In this document: piece by piece, positions 10,618-21,384 of the stretch
Position numbering within the stretch: the first letter of the stretch is position 1
Layout of the letters: each line of letters opens with the position of its first letter
From: Paratinospora sagittata
Taxonomy: Eukaryota; Streptophyta; Magnoliopsida; Ranunculales; Menispermaceae
NCBI GenBank assembly: GCA_035771175.1
Contig: CM069607.1
Coordinates: 6,507,501-6,571,500, forward strand
Length of the DNA: 64,000 bases
Reading direction: 5' to 3'
Notes under the pieces: model-generated
What the model was told of the DNA's origin: nothing
The model's input: the letters and a program-made list of their open reading frames with translations, nothing else
Database searches by the model: none
Position numbers and translations under genes: made by a program

Positions 10618-11635
10618 AGATTTTTATATGAGACAACATAATAGAAATAAAAAAATAAAAAAATAACTTTCGGCTAGTTTTTAAATAAAAAATAAATAAA
10701 ATATTAAAATAATAAAATTTTATTCATAATCTTCTCTAATAATGCTTAGATTTCAATTTAATTCATTCAGATCTTAACGATCAAAATCCTCTACGAGTTC
10801 TCTACTAAAGAGTTTCTTTAAATCAATATAGAAGGTCTCATTGTTCTCTCCTTAAAAGTAAAGAAAGAGTTGTAATCTACAGTCTATAGTGAAGTTTCTA
10901 CATTTTGCCCGTAGACGTAGGTCTCACAATCGAACCACATAAAACTTCTATCTCTCAACTCTTTATAGTCATTGTCTTTATTTTACCATTTAATAATAAA
11001 ATTTTGTATACATTCCCTAAAAAGTTGTGTCGGAACCTCTGAAAAATTCTTAGTATGCTCTATGGTTGCGGCCTTGGCTGATCTTCCACATCAGAGGTCT
11101 TTTTCAAGACATGACACTATTTACCTACGTGACTCTATTCAAGTATACGACACTATTTATATATACGGTACTATTCATAAGAAATAGTAAAAATCGGCGT
11201 ATATCAACTATTCACAGCATACTGCTATTCATGCGTGTACCTTGTCAAATAATCAATGTATTATATCGTTATTCTGTTAAATCAGCAATTGATTTAATTA
11301 GTCAGACTCACTCTTGTCCTTAATTAGTAACTTTAAATAGTGACCGGGAGGCAGCATGTTGCTTCAAAAGACTTGGTATTTAAGCGAGTCCATTATGACC
11401 CCACCTCTCAACTTGGGGACTGGTCTGGTTGATTTTATTGAAAGTTGTTCACTCTGTAAAGGTAATACTAGATGTCCAAATAAGGCACGTTAGTACAGTT
11501 GATCCTTATATGCATTACCAGACACTACAAATCAGGCAGGACTACAACAGGTGAAGAAACAACTTGGCAGGTTCAAGCTCAGCACGTCCCTTCTAATTTA
11601 CTACTATTTGGTGTTGGTCAAAACTTGCACCAACA
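10618..11635 (+). mobile_element. 5' LTR of a Tat-like, pol-less LTR element
   Basis: A direct repeat of 14391-15433, sharing AACTTTCG-CTAGTTTTTAAA, the CTCTACGAGTTCTCTACT block, an 18-bp tandem array and the end CACCAACA. The LTR end at 11635 is followed by TTTGGCATTTTCTGTGGGAA, which resembles the leader just after Tat-lineage LTRs. Its first bases are eroded compared with the TGTTACACCC start of the right LTR, and an approximately 90-bp AT-rich segment just upstream is duplicated, so the left edge is approximate. Confidence 0.75.
11109..11180 (+). repeat. 18-bp tandem repeat (4 units) in Tat-like LTR
   Basis: Four consecutive 18-bp units of the type ACGACACTATTTATATAT, with substitutions only. 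The same array has six units in the partner LTR at 14884-14991, and inverted counterparts occur near 29550-29625 and 31325-31440. Confidence 0.85.
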
Positions 11636-12100
11636 TTTGGCATTTTCTGTGGGAACGACTGATCAAGTCTGTTGCCCTATCAATCTGAATAATAATAATA
11701 AAAAAAAGACTGAGCATCACATCATCTAGAGAATGAGCAGAGAAACAAACTCTAATGAGTTGAAGTAATAGCCTACGACCAAGAAGCATGGAAGCAGCTC
11801 TGCTACCTAGTCCCTGCTCGCCCAAGCTGACATCAAGGACTTTGGCCTTGAGCTACATGCTCCTTATGATTGACCTACGCTCCCCAAAAAACCACAGGCC
11901 AAAACGTGAGTTGTACACGTATCATTTAGCATAACTCACAGGCCAAACGTGACTAACTATTGTTTGATCAAAGCCTGGGGGGTAGAACGTAATACCCCAA
12001 AAATCTCAAGAAGTATTACCAAAGAGAAAAGGACATGCGGCCCATGAAATTCTACTACTGTGAATGGAATAAGGCATTTCACCTATCGTTATCTTAGCCG

Positions 12101-12223
12101 GGATTCTACGCAGCAAGGTCGACTATATAGTTGCAACTCTGGAATTCTATGCATCAAGGTCGACTATACAGCTACAACTCCGAAATTCTACGCGGCAAGA
12201 TCGACTATAAAGCTACAACTACC
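12101..12223 (+). repeat. 41-bp tandem repeat (3 units)
   Basis: Three 41-bp units, each containing ATTCTACGC-GCAAGGTCGACTAT and ending CTACAACTC-like, diverged by several substitutions. Located in the internal region of the Tat-like element. Confidence 0.88.
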
Positions 12224-12436
12224 TTGGGACCTTGAGCTAAGCTCGGCCACCAAGAATAAGAGTAAAATCCCACAATGCCTTGACATGCAGAACACCTTAA
12301 AAGATGCTAATAATAAAGCACCAACAGTCATAAGTTTATTTTCTACTTCGTTCAAGAAGATAGTCTACAATATCGACGAAGTACCATCATATGCTTTTTT
12401 CTTTGACACGACGACCAAAAAACTATAAGTGTTATA

Positions 12437-12710
12437 ATGCCTTGGGGTAGGTTCCATCTTATCACCAAGAAGAAGGGTTTATACCCTAGAGTGTCTTGGG
12501 GGTACTTTGCGCTAGCTTGGTACCTACAAAGAAGAAGGGCTTCGACCCTAGAGTGCCTTGGGGGGTACTCTACGAGTCCCTACCAAGAAGATGGCAACAA
12601 CCAAAAGTGCCTTGGGGTACCAACTCACAAGGTCGGTACTACCGAGAAGAGGACTTTAAGTCCAAAGTATCTTGGGGGGTTGGGCAATCCCTACCGAGAA
12701 GTTTGAAGTG
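12437..12710 (+). repeat. Degenerate ~57-bp tandem repeat (5 units)
   Basis: The motif TGCCTTGGGG (or TGTCTTGGGG/TATCTTGGGG) recurs at 12438, 12494, 12556, 12609 and 12667, with CTACC-AGAAGA-GG between copies. Spacing is 53-62 bp. Such arrays are typical of Tat-group internal regions. Confidence 0.8.
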
Positions 12711-13100
12711 GTTGAAATCATCCACTAGCCCATCGACTCAATAAACAACCGAGATCAACCGATCAAGTAAGTACATTAAATTATTGAATTTGAAAAAACT
12801 ACTTGTGCACTAAATTGCAGGTACTCTCACTAGCTTGACAATCCAACGAACGATGTCGACAACAGGTTAACTGAAAAGTACTACAAACTACTACCGGTGG
12901 ACTCAACTATAAAGATTCGTTTAACATCAACTATGTGGTCTTCCCAGATAAGATACATAAAAAACATTATAATACATCGACTTTCGACTTAAGTTCTACA
13001 AAATGCCTTCGACTTCAAGGATTACGAGTTTCACACGGCTTGCTAAAACCAGGTTGGGGAGAAACCGATAAGACCCTTGGAGCAGTATCCAACGTACCTC

Positions 13101-13880
13101 TCACAGAAAACTTGACAGAGTTTTAAGAACCACTGATATTTTGGCTTTCTCCCGGACTGATGTTGTGGCTCTCTCAGGAGCAACCAATGCTCGAGGTGGC
13201 TCAGCAACAGGAGCCTTGGTTTTCTCACTGGTTGTGGTGTTGGCCCTATCTTCAGCCTGTGACTGAGTCATCCGCCACTGAACCTGCAATTGTCTCTACA
13301 ACTGGAGTCTTGATTTTCCTTGACGCCAGCGCCAAGAGCCTGTCCGTCTCAGCTTATTGTATGGGTCTTGACTCATCTTCTTCTCTAGCCTTTCATGCTG
13401 CCTCAACCAGCTTCTTCGCCGCAAGGAATACCTTCATATCAATACGATCCTTGAAGAACTCGCCTACATCATACATAGCATCGTAGGCGCCTTGCTTATA
13501 CCTCTCCTGTAGCAGTGAGACAAACTCCAAAGATTCTTTATATTAGGATAGAGTCTCGCACTCTACCCTACTTGCCTCGTCACGTGCTGTCTCGAGCTAA
13601 ACACTTTTTACGGTCAAATCAACTTCAAGAAACTCAATTATTTTCTTTTGTTAGTCCAAAAGAGCACACCACTCTGCCTTCTTGACGGACAACTCTCTCT
13701 CGTAACACGCCAACTTGCTCCTCAGCCCGGTAATCTAGACGTCCTTTTGAGAATAGTCAGCCTTATTGCAAGTTATCGCTTGCTCAACCTTCTTCAGGGT
13801 GACCATGGCGTTCACGACAATCTGTGCAACAATGTACCGAGGCAGAAGGAGCAAGTGAGTGACATGCAGTGCAAAAAAAA
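13101..13880 (-). pseudogene. Antisense coiled-coil frame in Tat-like element (decayed)
   Basis: Read on the minus strand from about 13880, one frame stays coherent for about 160 codons with only a few stops. It begins LLLLPRYIVAQIVVNAMVTL and goes through charged heptad-like segments (KLACYERELSVKKAEW) to ERYKQGAYDAMYDVGEFF and KDRIDMKVFLAAKKLVEAA near 13400. A frame change leads to a hydrophilic tail ending at 13101. I do not recognise a catalytic domain. The charge pattern suggests a coiled coil, and the position antisense between repeats and 3' LTR resembles the extra antisense frames reported for Tat elements. It could also be a captured host fragment. It is clearly not translatable now. 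Confidence 0.5.
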
Positions 13881-14390
13881 AAAAAAAACCCTACAGCATT
13901 GGTGGCACACAGTATAAGGTCAGCAGCATATGTTTCCTTATGCGGCTTCTTAGCGACATCCTACAGACACTCAACTCGGCAGCTAGCAAGAGAAAACTTA
14001 AGGCCACCAAGTGTAGCCTGTTTCGACCTCCGCAAAAGAAGGGAGCCAAGACAGATACCCCTCAGAAAACTCAGCAGAGGTGCCTTGAAATTATAACAAG
14101 ACACCTTCGAACAAAGCAGGTATAATTAAAAGATCGACAAAAGAAGAAGAACCTACCACATTCCCCTGATGAGCCCTCAACGTGGCTTCAGCAAACTGCT
14201 TCTCAGAATCGCCAAAGCCCATGTTAAGTCGTGACATCTCTCAGCAAAAATTTCTTTGCAAGATGAACTCTCGACAAAACTCTTCCTGGCACATCACTTC
14301 TTCACGTCCTTCGTCTCTGGTTATCAAGAAGGAAATATATAAACAAGAGGCTCCGACTAATAATTCATTAGTCAGAACCTTGGGGGTAAC

Positions 14391-15433
14391 TGTTACACCC
14401 GTGAGACAAAAAAAAACAAATAAAACAAAATAACTTTCGACTGGTTTTTAAATAAAAAATGAATAAAATATTAAAATAATAAAATTTTATTCATAATCTT
14501 GTCCAATAAATAGGGGCTCAGATTTCAATTCAATTCATTCAGATCTAAACGATCAAAATCCTCTACGAGTTCTCTACTATAAAGTTTTTCTAGATCAAGA
14601 GAGAGAGTCTCATTGTTCTCTCTTTAAAAGTAAAGAGAGAGGTGTAATCTACAGTCTATAGTGAAGTTTCTACATTATGTCCGTGGATGTCGGTCTCAGA
14701 ATTGAACCACGCAAAACTTTTATCTCTCTACTCTTTATAGTTATTATCTTTATTTTACCATTTAGTAGTAAAATTTTGTATACGTTTTCCAAGAAGTGGT
14801 GTCGGAACTTCTGAGAAATTCTTAGTATGCTCTGTGATTGCGGCCTTAGTTAATCTTCCACATCAAAAAGTCTTTTTCGAGACACAATACTATTCACATA
14901 TACGATACTATTCATGTATACGATAGTATTCACCTACATGACACTATTTAAATATACGATATTATTCATGTATACAATACTATTTATGATAAATAATGGG
15001 ATTATATCAACTATTCACAGCATACTACAATTAATGTGTGTACCTTGTTAAGAAATCAATTTATTATATTGTTATTCTGTCGAATCAGTAATTGATTTAA
15101 TTAATCAGACTGAGTCTTGTCCTTAGTAACTTTAAATAGTGAACGAGAGCAACTTGTTGCTTCAGAAGGCTTAGTATTTAAGCGGGTCCATTCTGACCCT
15201 ACCTCTCAACCTGAAGACTAGTCTGGTTGATTTTATTGAAAGTTATTCACTCTATAAAAATAATACTAGATGTCCAAATAAGACATGTTGGTACGATCGA
15301 TCCTTATATACATCAACATACACTACAAATCAGGCAGGAATACAATAGACGAAGAAACAACTTTGCAAGCTCCAACTCAGCACATCTCCTTTAATTTATT
15401 ACTATTTAGTATTAGTCAAATTTTACACCAATA
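14391..15433 (+). mobile_element. 3' LTR of Tat-like element
   Basis: A 1043-bp LTR starting TGTTACACCCGTGAGAC after a CTTGGGGGTAAC purine tract. It ends TTTTACACCAATA, the counterpart of CTTGCACCAACA in the 5' LTR; the last bases have mutated from CA to TA. It holds six 18-bp repeat units (14884-14991). Divergence from the 5' LTR is considerable, so the insertion is old. Confidence 0.82.
14884..14991 (+). repeat. 18-bp tandem repeat (6 units) in Tat-like LTR
   Basis: Six consecutive 18-bp units of consensus ACGATACTATTCATGTAT with one to five changes each. They lie in the middle of the LTR, where transcription signals are expected. Confidence 0.88.
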
Positions 15434-17093
15434 TTTAGCTAGCCAAGTTATTATGGATACGTGTTGTCAATGCCACGTACTTTAGTTATTTTCTTTCAAT
15501 ATCATGTAATATTAATTTGTAGAGATACAACTCTCTGATTGTATAATGGAGTTGATATATACTGTTTTCTTGGGTATACATAAACAACATATTGGAATAC
15601 TTATAAAAAGAAAAGCCAAAACAACTGCGATGAGTATATAAAACATATAAAGTTGTGTATGATGTGATATCATTAGATCTATATTACTAAAATTTCATTT
15701 CAATGCTCCTAAAATTTATTTTATGGGAAAATCTTATGTTCGAATCTGTTTTTCACCATTTGTTGGTCATCGGTACTATTAAATTGTGTCTGACCCTATA
15801 AAATTAGTGGGGAGAGGGATCCTAATACCTATGATCTAAAATAATAATAATAATAACAGAAAATGTCATATATAGAATGTCAAATCACTTTTTATTGGGT
15901 GGCAAGAAATCTTTCATCTCATAACTTCTTTTTTATTTTTTCCACTGGTTTTTTTTTTGGAAAAACAAAAAAGAATTATCTTTGCTTCGTTAATTTATTC
16001 GGATTTAGAATATACCAGAAAGAAAAAAAAAATGAAAATGAAATAACATTGAATATTCTCTTTCAAGGAGACCCAAGTAAAAAATATTGAGTCTTCTTTC
16101 AAGGATTATACAAGGTAGTAATAGAAATCAAAAGGTAAAATGATAAAATGACATCTAAATTATATATTTATGGTATAAATTACTTTTATACATTATTAAA
16201 TTATTTTAAATTATTTATATTAATACATGAACAGAATATTCTGATGATATATAAAAGTGATGAAAATAATAAATGTACAATTTAGGTGCTCTACGTAGCC
16301 GTAGCCGTACTTAATGAAAAATTCTGCTGTGAGACAAGTCTAATGAGTATGAGCTTTCCACTTAATTACTATTTTTCTTGTTAACTTTTAGCCATTGGCC
16401 CATTTTTTTATTTTTGTTTTTTTTCTTGGTACGTTTCAGCTTTTTTTTTATTCAGCCTATGAACTAGTGTATATATATTTATATATATGTATGTATATGT
16501 ACGTATGACAACTTTCCTTGGACTCTTACCATGCACCATTTCAAAAAGTGACTTTCCAGCGGTCATTAGAAATTGCCGAAGACGAAGTTTTGTGGTGAAA
16601 ATAGGTTGCAGTCCTAATGCATTCGCCCTATTCCACGGAACTAGCTAGCTCCCGAATTGACATGTAGCATGGTCTCATTTTTGGTGACAAAGGACAGAAA
16701 AACTAACTCCCTTGGCCTGTACCATGGTCTACTACTTCTCATATCTATCCTTATATTATTTTTGTGTGTAGGATTTGACTTTCTCATCTATGTGTATGTA
16801 CTTCTCATCTCTTCTTCTCGTCCTTTCCATATATTTAGAATTTAGAGTATAATTTTTAGGTGAAATAGCATTTCTCTTTCTTATTTTTGTGTTGTGGGTC
16901 TATGAGATTCAAGCAAGTGGTCCCATTATTCCTGGGAAAGCCTTGTCTTATTTCTTGAAATCAGACAATAGGACGAAGACATAAATTTATAACTATCCCT
17001 AAGATACAATGATCCTGTTTGGAAAAAAAAATTTAATGAACACTTTTAAAAAAAATTATTATTAGAAAAAATATATATTTTATATATATATTA

Positions 17094-17222
17094 AGTGTTA
17101 ATACTATTTTTTGACGCTGATATTTAACTCATATAAATATTTTTAAAATATACATGTATTGTATAATATTTTTAATATTTAAAAAAGTTAAAGGTCAATA
17201 TCAAAAAATAGTGTTGACAACC
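17094..17222. repeat. Small foldback (MITE-like)
   Basis: TGTTAATACTATTTTTTGAC at the left and the imperfect inverse of it (AAAAAATAGTGTTGACA) at the right enclose about 65 bp of AT-rich sequence. The arms are about 33 bp with roughly six mismatches. No clear target duplication was identified. Confidence 0.5.
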
Positions 17223-17631
17223 AGCGTATATATAATATTATTATTTTTAAAAATTAATCTTTCTCAGTTTATTTTTCAAAGCAGATAGTATATGGTAAAT
17301 AATTTTTAATATTTTATAATATATATTTAATTTTTTAATTTTAAATTGTGTTAATTAATAACATAATAGTATATTATTTCTCGTGGTATGCATGGTTATT
17401 TTTTTAGCAATATTATAATATATAATAAAGAAAGTAGCATTTTCTTTATTTTTTATTTCTTTATTTTTGCAGCAATCTTATAATTAAATTTGTAGAGAGA
17501 GAGAGAGAGAGGACGGCCTTCACGCGGTCGAAAATAAAGACATGAGAGAGGAAGATTCAAGGTATGAAAGGTATGAAAGTTGCAACGGACTTCACATGGC
17601 AAAAAGTTTACTATATAAATATACAACTATG

Positions 17632-17845
17632 CAACCCCATGCTATGCACGGGTACTTTAAAAAATATTTTATGAAAAGTTTTTAAAATAATAAAATATAC
17701 AAGTAAGCAACCCCACGTTATGCGCGAGTTCTTTAAAAAAAACATTTTATGAGAAGTTTTTAAAATAATAAAATATATAGCAACCCCACGCATAGCGCGG
17801 GTACTTTACAAAAATATTTTATGAGAAGTTTTTAAAATAATAAAT
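17632..17845. repeat. ~75-bp tandem repeat (3 units) with short dyads
   Basis: Three units each consist of CAACCCCACG(C/T)-ATG/AGCGCGGGT-type sequence followed by ACTTTAAAAAATATTTTATGAGAAGTTTTTAAAATAATAAA-like sequence. The CCCACGCATAGCGCGGG word at the head of unit three is a short dyad, and the earlier units hold mutated forms. Reading frames across it on the minus strand are by-products of the repeat. Confidence 0.8.
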
Positions 17846-18076
17846 TAAATAATATAAATCATACAATAATATATTATTTTTTTTAATTACTAATTTTTCG
17901 GTACATGAAAGATGTCTTCTTTTTTTCTTTGGACGAGATTAATCCTTCTGAACTCAAACACGATAGAGTTATTTGGGTTGGCCCTCTCAACAGGGACAGA
18001 TAAATGGCGGCACGCCCAGACTTGAACTCGAAACCTGAACTTCAACCCTACTTATACACAGTTCTTTAACTAACTA

Positions 18077-20595
18077 TGTAACATTCTATATTTTTAGTCA
18101 ATATATTTGATTGATGTATACGTATATTGAAGGATATAATATACATATGTGTACGTGTGTCAAATGAACTTGATAATGTTAAAAACGAGTTCGGAACATA
18201 TTTTTATATAAAAATTGATATACAAAATGTGTATTTTCGATAAGTATTGAGCGTATAATGAACGAAAAATAAAGAAAATGAATAGTAAAAAATAGTTACT
18301 GTTTACTTGCAGGTATTGTTTATGGATCAATACCGTTAACATTAACACAAAGAATAGTAAGTTATCTTTTTAGTTTAATTTCTATAGGTAAAAAATTAAA
18401 ATTTTCATTCTTATACAGCCGAAGGGAAAGACGAAGAAAGAATGGGTTTTTAACGTTTCAATGCCAAATCAAACCCGCGGTAAGTGATTTTCACTTTATT
18501 TTCTTCGTGAAATTGATAGTTGAGCTAGATGTAACGAATCTCTCGGAATAATTTTTGCTATGGGAGCCATTTTACGGTGTTTTCAAAATTGGGGTTTTGA
18601 CCCAACTTGAATAAAAATTTACTCGAAGGGTTGAAAAATATTCATTAGACTGTAGAAACCCCGAATATGTGGTTAGATTTTATTTATTTGTTCATTTGAA
18701 ATTTTTATAGTTGTTGGAAGTTAGAGTTTATATTGAACACCTTTTGAATCATATTAAAACCCGATAAAACTCTAGTTTAAGGCTATAGAATGGTAGAAGG
18801 GACTGTTGTGAGTCCATCGATGCTAATTTCATGATTTTTGGAGACCGTTTGACAATTTTAGTAAAATTATACATGTTTTTAATGAACAGTATTATGAACA
18901 GTACTATAATTATTTCCAGTGAATAAAATGGAATTGGAATCCAGTGAAACTCCTGTTTGAGATCATAGAATCGTAGAGAACTGAATTCCGAACGTTTTGA
19001 TACTAAGATTGTGATTTTTGGATATGATTTGATATTTTTAGTAACTAAATATATGGTTTTGGTGAGTAAAATTTACTTTCGTAACCTTCGCGAACGTGTA
19101 AAATCTTAGTAAAATACTTGTTGAAGGTAGTAGAATAATAGTATGACTGATTTTACACGTGTCAATGTGGACAGAATAATTTTAGGAATGCACTATATTT
19201 TTAATAAAATTGATATATGTTCCAGTAGAAAAATAAAACTAAGAATTAGTGAAAATATGAATTGAAAATTTATTTTCACTGTTCTTTCTTGTAGAAATAT
19301 CTAGATTGACCACAGAAACGAGATAATAGTTTCTTCAACTGTTTATGAGTCATAAATTAAGTTTGAATCTAAATTCACAAAATGTGTATAATATTTTTAA
19401 GGTTTATCTTTATTATTGGTGATTTGAAGTGAGTTGAGAAATTAAATATGTAAATAGATATGAATAAATAAAATTGAATTATGAAGTGGTTGTGACAGGT
19501 TGAGTTAGTTGGATTTAAATTGGAACTGGACTCAAAAGCGATGGTGATTGTATTTAAGTTGGAAAGTCTTGTACTGAGTATATTTTCTTGATTTTGGTTA
19601 TTGTATGACATTGTATTGATATGAAATGTTTAACTGTAGGCATACTATGTATATAAATGCATTGTGTTTTATTGATCATTCATAAATGGTTTTGGCATTT
19701 AGAGTATGCAAGACGTGCGAAAGCAGATCGCATATGATGACATTTCATTAGGAATTAGACCTAGATGAGTGTTATGCGTAACCTCATTGTCAGTAGGTCT
19801 GTCCTAACAAGGATTGAAGATCCTTGAAATGACTGTGAATTGAGTAATGTGAGGTCTGAGCGTAGGCTCCTTATCAGTGCATAATAAGGAGTTCGTACCC
19901 GCTCCATTACGAGAAGGAGGGAGATTGTGATTTTAGTTGAAAAGGATGCATTGTTTTCTTGAAAAATCATGAAATTTATGTTGTTGACATGTATGAAATA
20001 TTCTTTGAATGATACATATGGTTAATAATTATTTTAAATGATTTTAAATGTCATGTTTTCCTAAATGCATATAATTGTCATATCAAGAGATATATTCACT
20101 GAGTTGTTGTTTGCTCACTTCATTTCCTTCAATATTTAAGGTAAAGAGTTAAAAGGAAAAGCACGAGAGTAGATACGTGATTTAGATTCCTACTTTGTTG
20201 ATGTACGTGTATGCAAAGGAAATGAATTATATTTTCTTTATTTTCATATAAATATATATATCACATCTTACATATATATATTATCACATAGGTGGGTTGT
20301 AAGGGAACATGGGTTTTGCTTTGATATTTTGGGTTATATATATATATATATCTATTATGTGATAATTTGATTTATGGAATGAATGAAATGATTATATATA
20401 TATATTGGATTTGATTTGTGGTATATCAGGTTGTGAGAGGTCCATTTTATGGGGAGATGCTGTCAATTTTTTTTTTGGAGATTTGTGTAATTCTGTTGAG
20501 GTTGATAGTGTATTATATACTGTATACAAGGTATGTACAGTGTATAATACACTGTACTGGTCATGGCGTCAGCCTACGTCAGGGGCGTCGTGACA
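18077..20595 (+). mobile_element. Solo LTR, gypsy element 1 relative
   Basis: A 2519-bp single LTR starting TGTAACATTCT and ending GTCGTGACA. It is flanked by a perfect 5-bp target duplication AACTA (18072-18076 and 20596-20600). It carries the same landmarks as the gypsy element 1 LTR: the GCG|GTAAGTGATTTTC donor-like site (18480), CCCCGAATATGTGGTTAG, TGAGT...GCTCA (20100-20117), AAG|GTAAAGAG (acceptor position) and GTCATGGCGTCAGCC. No internal region is present, so it most likely arose by recombination between the LTRs of a full element. Confidence 0.93.
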
Positions 20596-20680
20596 AACTA
20601 AGCTACCACTTGTTCGTAATATAAATGTTATTCTTTCTTTTTCTTTTCTTTTTTAAATTCAAAAGAGTGAAAAATGGCCA

Positions 20681-21384
20681 CTAAGGCCTTACGAACGCCA
20701 CACCTGCTAAATCAGCAAGGAGAAGGGGAGAGAGACCTTCTGAAACAAAGTTACATAATACCAAAGAAGCAAAATTTGGGTTGGGTGTGGAGGCAAGGAA
20801 ATCAGCACACTGATTGCCTTCCCGGAGGGTATGTAGAAGAACACAATCCCAGCTTCTACACATAAACATTTTACAGTCCTGGACAAGCCCAAACATAGGG
20901 TGTTCCTGAGATATATTCCCTTCAATTAGTTTGATTGCAGCCAATGAATTAATCTCTATGATAAGTCTTTGGATATTAAGATTCCACGCAACCTCCATAC
21001 CTTCACAAATCCCCCAAAGCTTAGCTATCATGTTATCCACAGTACCAATGAATCCAGGAGAGACCAAGATACAAGCCTTGAGGAACGACAAACTCCTTCC
21101 TTTTGTTCATCCAGGAAGCCACAAATAAGGTCACTCATAAGGTCTCTGGTTTTCTTTCAAAGCAAAGCAATACTGGCTCGAGCTCCTTTGAAAATGAATT
21201 TATTTCTAGAGGTCCAGAGACACCAAATGGCTGATAAGAAAAATAAGTTCCACTCTTTGGAAATAATTTGTTGTGGACGATATTTAGCATTCACCTTAAT
21301 CCAATCATATAGGTCGAGATTAAAAAAGTAGTCCTTTGATTTCTAGTAATGTAGACATTCCAGAAGCTGGTAGCCCAAGGGTAG
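20681..21384 (-). pseudogene. LINE C-terminal RNase H domain
   Basis: Minus-strand frame with RNase H features of plant L1 elements: the IIAKLWGICEGMEVAWNLNI helix, LIIEINSLAAIKLIEGN (Glu and Asn at the position of the catalytic EXDS motif), and HTLREGNQCADFLAS, equivalent to the conserved H-x-x-R-x-x-N-x-x-AD-LA block. Upstream sequence (21100-21330) resembles the linker after the zinc-finger region, FFLSAIWCLWTSRNKFIF. Frame changes divide it. It is continuous in order with the minus-strand RT part beyond the solo LTR at 21385-23361. Confidence 0.8.

Larger units (their letters stand above)
11636..14390 (+). mobile_element. Internal region of Tat-like LTR element (no gag-pol)
   Basis: About 2.75 kb between the two LTRs, with a Tat-type leader on the left and a purine tract CCTTGGGGGTAAC just before the right LTR. 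I see no protease, reverse transcriptase or integrase motif on either strand. What it holds instead are two tandem repeat arrays (12101-12223 and 12437-12710) and an antisense reading frame (13101-13880). The element is therefore a large derivative that would depend on proteins from a related element. Tat-lineage elements with amplified tandem repeats and extra or antisense frames are known in plants; assigning this copy to that group is inference from the LTR end and the repeats. Confidence 0.65.
15434..18076. other. AT-rich spacer, no gene seen
   Basis: No supported coding region. At about 15690-15860 a B-box-like TGTTCGAATCTG is followed by a body ending in (AAT)n, possibly a 5'-truncated SINE. 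A GA microsatellite occurs at about 17493-17512. On the minus strand, GAGTTCAAGTCT at about 18030 is another pol III B-box-like word. A small foldback and a 75-bp repeat are listed separately. Short hydrophobic frames (for example 16657-16845) have no recognisable homology. Confidence 0.5.

Noticed and set aside
14884..14991. CRISPR-like array
   Set aside because: Units are directly adjacent with no spacers, and the setting is a plant LTR.
16657..16845. 62-residue hydrophobic protein
   Set aside because: AT-rich spacer, no recognisable family, no supporting promoter or conserved neighbour.
20674..21331. Plus-strand frames at 20674-21331
   Set aside because: Opposite to the LINE RNase H domain.
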